Shown here: piece after piece, positions 1 through 4,836 of the stretch | How the letters are laid out: every line of letters starts with the position of its first letter | Position numbering within the stretch: the first letter of the stretch is position 1 | NCBI GenBank assembly: GCA_041663425.1 | Contig: JBAYMS010000062.1 | Span: 1-7,305 of the forward strand | Reading direction: 5' to 3' | Origin: FEN-1322 sp041663425 | GTDB taxonomy: Bacteria > Omnitrophota > Gorgyraeia > 2-01-FULL-45-10 | Length of the DNA: 7,305 nt | The notes under the pieces: generated by a model | Databases searched by the model: none | What the model was told of the DNA's origin: nothing | The model's input: only the letters and a program-made list of their open reading frames with translations | Made by a program: the position numbers and the translations under genes

Positions 1-595
1 CAGTCTTACCCTCTTCTTTCATGATGATGCCTTTAGCGCGCTCGATCCTTTTGCGGGTCTCGAGTTCCTCTTTGGCGATCTTGCTTTTGATGATCAACTC
101 TGTGTTTTCGATAGCAACCGCGGCCTGATTGGCTATAGATGTAAGTATATTTATTTCTGTTTCGGTAAAATCGTGAGGCTTTGAAGTGTAGCAGTTAATT
201 ACACCTATAACTTTATTCTTTACGCTCAGTGGCACACACAGAAGAGAATGAAGGCTCTCTTTCTTCGCTATATCTTTATGCTTATACTCTTTTTCCTTTG
301 CAACATCTTTTACGATTATCGGCTTGTTTTCCTTTGCGGCTTTCCCCGCAATACCTTCACCGATTTTGAGCGGTAGCTTATTATTGTAAACATCGCTCAT
401 GCTCTGAGTCGCGCGTATAATTAGTGTTTTCGTTTTTTCGTCGACAAGCATAAGCGAGCATATATTCGAATCCATCATCTCTGCCGTTACGGTTACTATT
501 AATCGAAGAATGTCCTCAAGGTACATGTCAGATACTATGACCTTGCTTATTTTTGATAGAGCTGTTATCTGTTTTTCGAATGACGTATTATCCAT
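1..595 (-). CDS. GAF-ANTAR transcription antitermination regulator (partial, 3' end outside window)
   Basis: 198 codons are visible from ATG 595-593, preceded by a good Shine-Dalgarno (GAGGG, 604-600, 4 nt spacing). Residues 1-20 are a short helical lead-in. Residues about 21-165 read as a GAF sensor domain, including SLMLVDEKTKTLIIRA (47-62), KIGEGIAGKAAKENKPIIV (77-95), LLCVPLSVKNKVIGVIN (118-134) and FTETEINILTSIANQAAVAI (143-162). A helical linker (163-180) leads into RKRIERAKGIIMKEEGKT (181-198), the characteristic start of an ANTAR domain; the rest of the domain is cut off at position 1. ANTAR proteins (AmiR, NasR, EutV) bind nascent RNA and block intrinsic terminators, and GAF domains bind small ligands. 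The ligand here is not evident. No response-regulator receiver domain is present, so control is probably by ligand or a partner kinase. The gene has its own promoter (805-833) and a leader with terminators, which suggests autoregulation. Its position next to gdhA suggests a nitrogen or redox role. Confidence 0.9.
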   Translation of the reverse strand, partial: MDNTSFEKQITALSKISKVIVSDMYLEDILRLIVTVTAEMMDSNICSLMLVDEKTKTLIIRATQSMSDVYNNKLPLKIGEGIAGKAAKENKPIIVKDVAKEKEYKHKDIAKKESLHSLLCVPLSVKNKVIGVINCYTSKPHDFTETEINILTSIANQAAVAIENTELIIKSKIAKEELETRKRIERAKGIIMKEEGKT

Positions 596-616
596 TTTTC
601 CCTCGTTGCTTAGTCT

Positions 617-669
617 AAAAAATAGAAAAGGTGTCCCATAGTGCCAGCGTTGGCATATGAAACACCTTT
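617..669 (-). terminator. Leader terminator upstream of the GAF-ANTAR gene
   Basis: On the minus strand, AAAGGTGT (669-662) pairs with ACACCTTT (634-627). Inside this base, CATA pairs with TATG and TGCCA with TGGCA around an ACGC loop, with a 2x2 internal loop and one bulged C. After the stem comes TCTA and then six Ts (622-617). It looks like an intrinsic terminator but lies between the promoter at 805-833 and the start codon at 595, so transcripts must read through it to express the gene. It would therefore act as an attenuator. The stem is long (17 bp), but the U-tract starts four bases late, so its efficiency is uncertain. Confidence 0.7.
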
Positions 670-674
670 GTTTC
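642..674 (-). promoter_or_regulatory. Candidate ANTAR-type tandem hairpin (antiterminator) in the GAF-ANTAR leader
   Basis: Two adjacent hairpins can form on the minus strand. GAAAC-[AAAGGT]-GTTTC (674-659) has a perfect 5-bp stem. TGCC-[AACGCT]-GGCA (655-642) has a 4-bp stem, with 3 nt between them. Both loops are six nucleotides with A at position 1 and G at position 4, the established signature of ANTAR-binding RNA. The first hairpin uses AAAGGTGT, the 5' base arm of the 617-669 terminator, so it is mutually exclusive with full termination. The second coincides with the terminator apex when its last A-T pair opens. A further hairpin, GGATAG/TTATCC (692-675), abuts it upstream but has loop TTAACA, which does not match. 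Protein binding is inferred. Confidence 0.5.
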
Positions 675-711
675 GGATAATGTTAACTATCCAGTTTTTT
701 ATAAAGAAGGT

Positions 712-752
712 AAAAAAAAAGAAGAAGGCGTTCCCTTTTGGAGAACGCCTTC
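712..752 (-). terminator. Strong intrinsic terminator after gdhA
   Basis: On the minus strand, GAAGGCGTTC (752-743) pairs perfectly with GAACGCCTTC (733-724) over 10 bp. The 9-nt loop can be shortened by a U-G and a C-G pair. TTC and then nine Ts (720-712) follow. This is the best terminator in the window and would end nfnA-nfnB-gdhA transcripts. The promoter at 805-833 lies upstream of it, so it is also the first terminator in the leader of the GAF-ANTAR gene. An alternative outer pairing exists: AAAGAAGAAGG (766-756) with CCTTCTTCTTT (728-718), 11 perfect pairs, which competes for part of the main stem. Confidence 0.85.
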
Positions 753-756
753 GTCC

Positions 757-785
757 CTTCTTCTTTAAAGCACAAACACTGTGCT
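757..785 (-). promoter_or_regulatory. Weak candidate ANTAR-like hairpins ahead of the 712-752 terminator
   Basis: On the minus strand, AGCACA/TGTGCT (785-769) forms a clear 6-bp hairpin with a 5-nt loop; opening the last A-T pair gives a 7-nt loop, AGTGTTT. Directly after it, CTTT-[AAAGAA]-GAAG (770-757) has a hexaloop with A1 and G4 that would use the start of the extended terminator arm. Its stem is only 4 bp with a U-G closing pair, and the two hairpins share two bases, so they cannot both form fully. The AGCACA hairpin is solid as a structure. The ANTAR reading is speculative. Confidence 0.25.
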
Positions 786-804
786 CTTATATCAAATTTT
801 ACTT

Positions 805-833
805 ATTTTAGCACCTCAATACCCGTTTGTCAA
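805..833 (-). promoter_or_regulatory. Sigma70-type promoter of the GAF-ANTAR gene
   Basis: On the minus strand a perfect -35 TTGACA (833-828) is followed by a 17-nt spacer and a -10 TAAAAT (810-805). TGC immediately before it makes an extended -10. The likely start point is an A near 797-799, giving a leader of about 200 nt before the ATG at 595. The -35 lies only 9 nt beyond the gdhA stop codon. Confidence 0.8.
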
Positions 834-841
834 GGGTATTG
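817..841. repeat. Perfect 8-bp inverted repeat around the -35 box, candidate operator
   Basis: CAATACCC (817-824) and GGGTATTG (834-841) are perfect inverted copies separated by 9 bases, and the spacer contains the whole -35 hexamer. No U-tract follows on either strand, so it is not a normal intrinsic terminator. Its centring on the -35 box fits a repressor site, though it could also be a stabilising hairpin at the 3' end of gdhA mRNA. The binding protein is unknown. Confidence 0.5.
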
Positions 842-842
842 T

Positions 843-2201
843 TTATACCACACCCTGCGCTAACATAGCATCCGCTACTTTTACAAAACCTGCAATATTT
901 GCGCCGTTAACGTAATTTACGTTCTTGCCTTCTTTGCCGTATCTTACGCACTGTTCGTGTATGGCTATCATGATGTTGTGGAGCCTCTCATCCACTTCTT
1001 CCCTGGTCCATGACAATCTCATGCTATTCTGCGTCATCTCGAGGCCTGAGGTAGCAACGCCGCCTGCGTTTGCTGCTTTTCCGGGAGCGTAAAGGATGTT
1101 TGCCTTCTGGAACACTTTTACACCTTCAGGGGTCGTAGGCATATTGGCGCCTTCGCCAACAGCTATGCATCCATTCTTTACAAGTGCTTTTGCGTCTTCG
1201 CCGCTGATTTCATTCTGAGTTGCGCTCGGGAAAGCGATGTCGCATTTAATATTCCAAGGCCTCTGTTTTTCTACGTATTTGCACTTGAACTCCTTGGAGC
1301 ATTCTTTGAGACGGGCTCTCTTTACATTTTTATGATGCATTACGCATTCGAGTTCTTTAGTATCGATACCGCCCTCGTCGTAAATAAATCCGTCAGAGTC
1401 AGACATCGTTACTACTTTTGCGCCCAGATGTATAAGCTTTTCAACCGTATACTGAGCTACATTTCCGGATCCCGATACGGCGCAAACTTTACCTTTAAAA
1501 GATTCGCCGCGGGTCTTAAGCATCTCTTCTACAAAATATACGCATCCATAACCAGTGGCTTCCGGCCTTATAAGGCTTCCGCCCCAGTTCAGGCCCTTTC
1601 CAGTCAGGACTCCGCTCCACTCGTTTTTAAGTCTTTTATACTGACCAAACATATAGCCTATTTCACGGCCGCCGGTGCCGATATCTCCAGCTGGAACATC
1701 GGTATCCGGTCCTATGTGTCTGAAAAGCTCTGTCATGAAGCTCTGACAGAATCTCATTACTTCGTTGTCGGATTTACCTTTAGGATCAAAATCTGAACCG
1801 CCCTTTGCTCCGCCCATAGGCAGAGTGGTGAGGCTATTTTTGAATACCTGTTCAAAAGCGAGGAATTTCAGTATTCCGAGGTTGACGCTTGGATGGAGTC
1901 TGATGCCGCCTTTGTAAGGGCCGATGGCGCTGTTCATCTGAATGCGATAGCCCCTGTTGATCTGTATGCTGCCCTTGTCGTCGATCCAGGGAACGCGGAA
2001 CATGAGCACTCTTTCCGGCTCTACCATTCTTTCAAGGATCTTTGCGTCCTCGTATTTAGGATTTTTTTCAATATACGGAGCCAATGAATCAACTACTTCG
2101 CGTACTGCCTGGTGGAATTCCAGTTCGCCAGGATTTTTTGCCACAACCTTTGCTATAAAATCTTCACACTTCTTCTGCATACTACTTCCCCTTTCTGACA
2201 T
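843..2201 (-). CDS. gdhA: Glutamate dehydrogenase, hexameric type, probably NADP-dependent
   Basis: Catalyses reversible reductive amination of 2-oxoglutarate with ammonium to glutamate in the cytoplasm. The 452 residues closely resemble E. coli GdhA (447 aa) along the whole length, including VEPERVLMFRVPW (60-72), SAIGPYKGG (91-99) and LTTLPMGGAKGGSDFDPKGK (124-143) with the catalytic lysine K133. PAGDIGTGGREIGYMFG (170-186) carries the conserved Asp (D173). The Rossmann motif is SGSGNVAQY (243-251), and APGKAANAGGVATSGLEM (372-389) follows near the C terminus. SDSDG (267-271) after the cofactor fold resembles the E. coli NADP enzyme, but cofactor choice is inferred. Two starts are possible. 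ATG 2201 has AGAAGG 7 nt upstream, and ATG 2180 (residue 8) has AAGGGGA 6 nt upstream. Residue 8 better matches the family's usual N-terminus. It lies 21 or 42 nt after nfnB, as the last gene of the nfnA-nfnB-gdhA operon. Confidence 0.97.
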   Translation of the reverse strand: MSERGSSMQKKCEDFIAKVVAKNPGELEFHQAVREVVDSLAPYIEKNPKYEDAKILERMVEPERVLMFRVPWIDDKGSIQINRGYRIQMNSAIGPYKGGIRLHPSVNLGILKFLAFEQVFKNSLTTLPMGGAKGGSDFDPKGKSDNEVMRFCQSFMTELFRHIGPDTDVPAGDIGTGGREIGYMFGQYKRLKNEWSGVLTGKGLNWGGSLIRPEATGYGCVYFVEEMLKTRGESFKGKVCAVSGSGNVAQYTVEKLIHLGAKVVTMSDSDGFIYDEGGIDTKELECVMHHKNVKRARLKECSKEFKCKYVEKQRPWNIKCDIAFPSATQNEISGEDAKALVKNGCIAVGEGANMPTTPEGVKVFQKANILYAPGKAANAGGVATSGLEMTQNSMRLSWTREEVDERLHNIMIAIHEQCVRYGKEGKNVNYVNGANIAGFVKVADAMLAQGVV

Positions 2202-2222
2202 TGAATTGCCTTCTTCGAAACG

Positions 2223-3644
2223 TCATCGTTTCAAAAGATACTCTACTATTGCTTTAGAGGCTTTCTTTGCCATACCCATTGCCTCTATAACAGTTCCTTC
2301 TCCTCCTACTATATCACCGCCTGCAAAGACACCTTCGATTGATGTCTGCATGGTTTCCTGATTTACGATCACGTCCCCGTATTTATCGAGTTTTATTTCA
2401 GGCGTCACTTTTGTAAGTATTTCGTTTGCCTTAAGACCGACAGCTATTACGGACATATCGCAGTCCATTTCAAAATCGCTTCCCGCTATCTCTACCGGTC
2501 TGCGCCTGCCCGAACTGTCAGGTTCGCCAAGTTTGCATTCCAGGCACTTTATTTTTCTGACAAAACCTTTATCGTCGCCAAGAAATTCTTCAGGTTTCAC
2601 AAGAAAACGAAACTTTACACCCTCTTCTCTGGCGTGCTCAATTTCCAGACGTCGTGCGGGCATCTCTACCTCAGTGCGTCTGTATAAAACCGTCGTGTCG
2701 GCGGGTATGTTGTTCATTTTTTGCAGCCTTAGAGCGGCCCTTGCGGCGTCCATTGCAGTATTGCCGCCGCCTATTACGATTATGTGTTTTCCTATGTTTA
2801 CAGGGGTGTGAAATTCCGGGAATTTATATGCTGACATAAGGTTTACTCTTGTAAGAAATTCATTTGCAGAATAAATATTGCAGAGATTCTCACCTTTTAT
2901 GCCTAAGAAAGACGGTATGCCGGCACCTAATCCTAAGAATACGGCGGAATATCCTTCGCTGAATAGTTCTTTTATCGTCTTTGCTCTTCCTACGAGATAA
3001 TTTTGTATGAACGTGACGCCCATTTTCTTTAAGGAATTTATTTCAAAATCAAGTATGGTTCTGGGCATTCTGAACGGCGGTATGCCATACCTTAATACTC
3101 CTCCGGTCTTATGCAGGCCTTCAAATATTGTAACGGCTATTCCATGTCTTGCAAGTTCGCCTGCGCATGCAAGTCCGGCGGGCCCTGAACCTACCACAGC
3201 CACCTTCAATTTGGATAGCTTGGGATCTTTTTTTGCTTCCACATCGAGGGTGTTTATCATACCGTAATCACCGACAAATCTTTCAAGAAAGTGGATGTTT
3301 ATGGCATCTTTAGAAGCGAACGGAGAGTCTTTTTTTGTGAAGATGCACGCCTTGCGGCATTGGTATTCGGCCGGACACACCCTGCCGCATATAGACGGGA
3401 AATTGCTCTTCTCTCTTATGGTGAAATATGCCCCTGCGTAATCTTTTTTCGACATCTTGCCGATAAACGTTTTTATGTCTATACCTACGGGGCAGCCGTT
3501 TACGCAGTTAGGGTTTTTACACTGAATGCACCTGGCAGCTTCCTGCAAAGCGTCGGATTCGGAATACCCTTTAACGACTTCGTCAAAATTTTTTGATCGC
3601 TTTTCTGCGCCCAACTCTTTTGCGTTTATGGGTTCTTTTTTCAT
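2223..3644 (-). CDS. nfnB: NfnB: large subunit of NADH-dependent reduced ferredoxin:NADP+ oxidoreductase
   Basis: With NfnA this forms the cytoplasmic flavin-based bifurcating transhydrogenase that couples NADH and reduced ferredoxin to NADPH formation, reversibly. The 473 residues belong to the GltD-like family. The N-terminal iron-sulfur region has C39, C42, C47 and C51 (CIQCKNPNCVNGCP) and then C86, C90, C96 and C100 (CGRVCPAEYQCRKAC). E93 is at the position where Nfn-type proteins use a glutamate cluster ligand. The FAD-binding VVGSGPAGLACAGELA is at 151-166, the NADP-binding VIGGGNTAMDAARAALR at 290-306 and YRR at 321-323. GVFAGGDIVGGEGTVIEAMG (438-457) completes the FAD site. Automated annotation often calls such proteins glutamate synthase small chain, but the nfnA gene 3 nt upstream and the absence of a glutamate synthase large subunit here favour NfnB (also known as SudA). 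The ATG has no Shine-Dalgarno; an A/U-rich element precedes it. Confidence 0.9.
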   Translation of the reverse strand: MKKEPINAKELGAEKRSKNFDEVVKGYSESDALQEAARCIQCKNPNCVNGCPVGIDIKTFIGKMSKKDYAGAYFTIREKSNFPSICGRVCPAEYQCRKACIFTKKDSPFASKDAINIHFLERFVGDYGMINTLDVEAKKDPKLSKLKVAVVGSGPAGLACAGELARHGIAVTIFEGLHKTGGVLRYGIPPFRMPRTILDFEINSLKKMGVTFIQNYLVGRAKTIKELFSEGYSAVFLGLGAGIPSFLGIKGENLCNIYSANEFLTRVNLMSAYKFPEFHTPVNIGKHIIVIGGGNTAMDAARAALRLQKMNNIPADTTVLYRRTEVEMPARRLEIEHAREEGVKFRFLVKPEEFLGDDKGFVRKIKCLECKLGEPDSSGRRRPVEIAGSDFEMDCDMSVIAVGLKANEILTKVTPEIKLDKYGDVIVNQETMQTSIEGVFAGGDIVGGEGTVIEAMGMAKKASKAIVEYLLKR

Positions 3645-3658
3645 ATTTTATTTATTTG
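3645..3658 (-). promoter_or_regulatory. A/U-rich translation start region of nfnB lacking a Shine-Dalgarno
   Basis: The minus strand reads CAAATAAATAAA (3658-3647), 2 nt before the nfnB ATG, and spans the nfnA stop codon. No purine-rich Shine-Dalgarno is visible. The identical 12-mer precedes the nfnA ATG. Initiation may rely on an unstructured A-rich leader or on coupling to nfnA termination. Confidence 0.4.
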
Positions 3659-4481
3659 GCTGAATTAATCGACATATATGCTTCTCTTTTTCGTCGTAAA
3701 TCCTGTTGCGCTTTATCAGTTCATCCCAATCGACGAGGGTTGCTTCAAACTCCGGGCCGTCAACGCAGCTGAATTTAACAGCGCCGCCTACCGTAACCCT
3801 GCAGCATCCGCACATCCCGGTAGCATCAACCATGAGAGCATTTAACGACACAATTGTTTTTACTCCGAAGCCTTTAGTGATATCAGCGACCCTTCTCATC
3901 ATGGGTATGGGCCCTACTGCATAAACTAATGCGTATTTGTCTTTAGATAGGAGGTCCGTTAATACGTCGGTGGTAAATCCTTTTTTGCCATAAGAACCAT
4001 CGTCGGTAACTACGTGCAGGACGCCGGAAGCCTCTTTTAATTCTTTTTCGAGTATCAGCAGGTCTTTGGTTCTCGTTCCGAGTATGGTCGTTACATGGTT
4101 GCCGGCTTCTTTCAGGGCTTTTGCTACGGGATATATTTCGGCTATTCCCACACCGCCGCCTACCAGGATGATCTTGCCGTAATTTTTAATTTCTGTGGCG
4201 TGTCCAAGGGGGCCTACGATCGCATAAAGCGAGTCGCCGACATTGAGCTCGCCCAGAAGGCGCGTTGTAAGGCCGGCTTCCTGGAATATTAGAGTTATAG
4301 ATCCGTTTTTATTGTTTTTATCAACGATCGTGAGAGGTATTCTTTCTCCGGTCTCTTTTACCATGAGGGCTACGAACTGTCCTGCCTTGGCTTTGTCAGC
4401 GATCTCAGGTGCGACAACTTCTATTAGGGTTATTTTTATACCCTGAACTTCACCTAAAACTTTTTTGTTTAATATTTTCAT
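3648..4481 (-). CDS. nfnA: NfnA: small FAD/[2Fe-2S] subunit of NADH-dependent reduced ferredoxin:NADP+ oxidoreductase
   Basis: 277 residues of the ferredoxin-NADP reductase fold, the NADH-oxidising partner of NfnB (also known as SudB). The FAD-binding beta-barrel occupies about 1-97 with ERIPLTIVD (46-54). The nucleotide domain starts at KIILVGGGVGIAEIYPVAKAL (103-123) and contains GTRTKDLLILEKEL (135-148) and VTDDGSYGKKG (158-168). The C-terminal [2Fe-2S] motif is C224, C226, C227 and C239 (MCGCCRV and FSCVDGPEF), with D219 just upstream as a possible fourth, non-cysteine ligand, as known for Nfn enzymes. The length is normal for the family. It is the first gene of the operon, about 97 nt after the promoter at 4585-4612 and behind a leader terminator. 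The ATG at 4481 has no Shine-Dalgarno, only the A/U-rich element. A dihydroorotate dehydrogenase electron-transfer subunit (PyrK) is the main alternative, disfavoured by the nfnB neighbour. Confidence 0.92.
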   Translation of the reverse strand: MKILNKKVLGEVQGIKITLIEVVAPEIADKAKAGQFVALMVKETGERIPLTIVDKNNKNGSITLIFQEAGLTTRLLGELNVGDSLYAIVGPLGHATEIKNYGKIILVGGGVGIAEIYPVAKALKEAGNHVTTILGTRTKDLLILEKELKEASGVLHVVTDDGSYGKKGFTTDVLTDLLSKDKYALVYAVGPIPMMRRVADITKGFGVKTIVSLNALMVDATGMCGCCRVTVGGAVKFSCVDGPEFEATLVDWDELIKRNRIYDEKEKHICRLIQPNK

Positions 4482-4496
4482 GAGTTTATTTATTTG
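4482..4496 (-). promoter_or_regulatory. A/U-rich translation start region of nfnA lacking a Shine-Dalgarno
   Basis: The minus strand reads CAAATAAATAAA (4496-4485), 3 nt before the nfnA ATG. This is the same 12-mer that precedes nfnB, and no Shine-Dalgarno is present. It could be an S1-dependent or unstructured initiation region shared by the two subunits. Its function is inferred from position and identity only. Confidence 0.4.
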
Positions 4497-4508
4497 TTTA
4501 ACAACATA

Positions 4509-4550
4509 AAAAATAAAAAGACGTCCACCATATAGTGGCAGACGTCTTTG
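4509..4550 (-). terminator. Leader terminator upstream of nfnA, also the end of the GT2-trpB2-DUF167 unit
   Basis: On the minus strand, AAAGACGT (4550-4543) pairs with ACGTCTTT (4525-4518) over 8 bp. CTG is bulged, then CCAC pairs with GTGG around the loop TATATG. The tail is T-rich (4520-4509, T runs of five and six interrupted by one A). Because the promoter at 4585-4612 lies upstream, this is an attenuator in the nfnA leader as well as a terminator for the preceding operon. Its shape and tail resemble those of the 617-669 hairpin: both begin AAAG, both carry a CACTAT stretch, and both end in a T tail interrupted by A. Confidence 0.8.
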
Positions 4551-4554
4551 TCTT
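4541..4554 (-). promoter_or_regulatory. Candidate ANTAR-type hairpin overlapping the nfnA leader terminator
   Basis: The minus strand reads AGAC-[AAAGAC]-GTCT (4554-4541), a 4-bp perfect stem with a six-base loop that has A at position 1 and G at position 4. The loop and right arm are the 5' arm of the 4509-4550 terminator, so the two structures are mutually exclusive. Both loop type and placement match the hairpin at 659-674. The stem is short, and an A1/G4 partner hairpin is not clear here: the next hairpin has loop TATATG. The assignment therefore rests on the parallel between the two leaders. Confidence 0.45.
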
Positions 4555-4584
4555 CGCTATTATTTGAATTCCGTATTTTGTAAA

Positions 4585-4612
4585 ATTATAACATGCTTTG
4601 AAACTTTGTCAA
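4585..4612 (-). promoter_or_regulatory. Strong sigma70-type promoter of nfnA-nfnB-gdhA
   Basis: On the minus strand there is a perfect -35 TTGACA (4612-4607), a 16-nt spacer and a perfect -10 TATAAT (4590-4585). TGT directly upstream gives an extended -10. The -35 overlaps the TGA stop of the DUF167 gene. The expected start is near 4578, giving a leader of about 97 nt that contains the 4509-4550 terminator. Near-consensus elements imply that control acts after initiation. Confidence 0.85.
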
Positions 4613-4836
4613 TAATTTTTTATAGCTATCAGCTTGTTTTTGCTTTTAAACCCGCCGGCTATCGATATTGCGCTTTTTGGTATGTTGAAATATTCGCTCA
4701 ACAATTCTACAACAGCTTTGTTTGCCCTGCCCTCCACGGCCTTTTCTTTTACGCGCAGGACGTATTGGTTTTCGCCTACCTGCTCGACCAGTTCTTGTTT
4801 TGATCCGGCTTTAACCTTTACAGATATTTTTACCAC
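4609..4836 (-). CDS. DUF167 / UPF0235 (YggU-like) small protein
   Basis: 75 residues matching the small UPF0235 family: N-terminal VKISVKVKAGSKQELVEQV, a central RVKEKAVEGRANKAVVELL (about 28-46), then FNIPKSAISIAGGFKSKNKLI (49-69). The family folds as a small alpha/beta domain and has no firmly established biochemical role. The start is GTG at 4836 with AGGA just 2 nt upstream, overlapping the last 7 nt of trpB2, so translation is probably coupled. The TGA stop lies inside the -35 box of the next operon's promoter. The length is slightly short for the family but complete. Confidence 0.88.
   Translation of the reverse strand: MVKISVKVKAGSKQELVEQVGENQYVLRVKEKAVEGRANKAVVELLSEYFNIPKSAISIAGGFKSKNKLIAIKNY

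Noticed and set aside
817..841. Inverted repeat as an intrinsic terminator of gdhA
   Set aside because: Neither strand has a T-run after the stem, and a much better terminator follows at 712-752.
596..842. A known riboswitch, T-box or glutamine-type RNA element in the long leader
   Set aside because: No T-box sequence, no conserved multi-helix junction and none of the familiar riboswitch cores was recognised; the hairpins fit the antiterminator reading better.
2223..3644. Glutamate synthase small chain (GltD)
   Set aside because: The fold is shared, but the partner gene encodes an NfnA-type FAD/[2Fe-2S] subunit and no large glutamate synthase subunit is present in the window.
4491..4508. 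Mini-ORF encoding MLLNK followed by TAA just after the nfnA leader terminator, as an attenuation leader peptide
   Set aside because: It lies downstream of the terminator rather than upstream, has no ribosome site, has no run of a regulatory amino acid and is expected by chance in A/T-rich DNA.
1332..4803. Many plus-strand open frames of about 60-150 codons opposite gdhA, nfnB, nfnA and the DUF167 gene
   Set aside because: They lie antisense to genes with clear family matches, have cysteine- or serine-rich unmotivated sequences, lack recognisable domains and lack ribosome sites.
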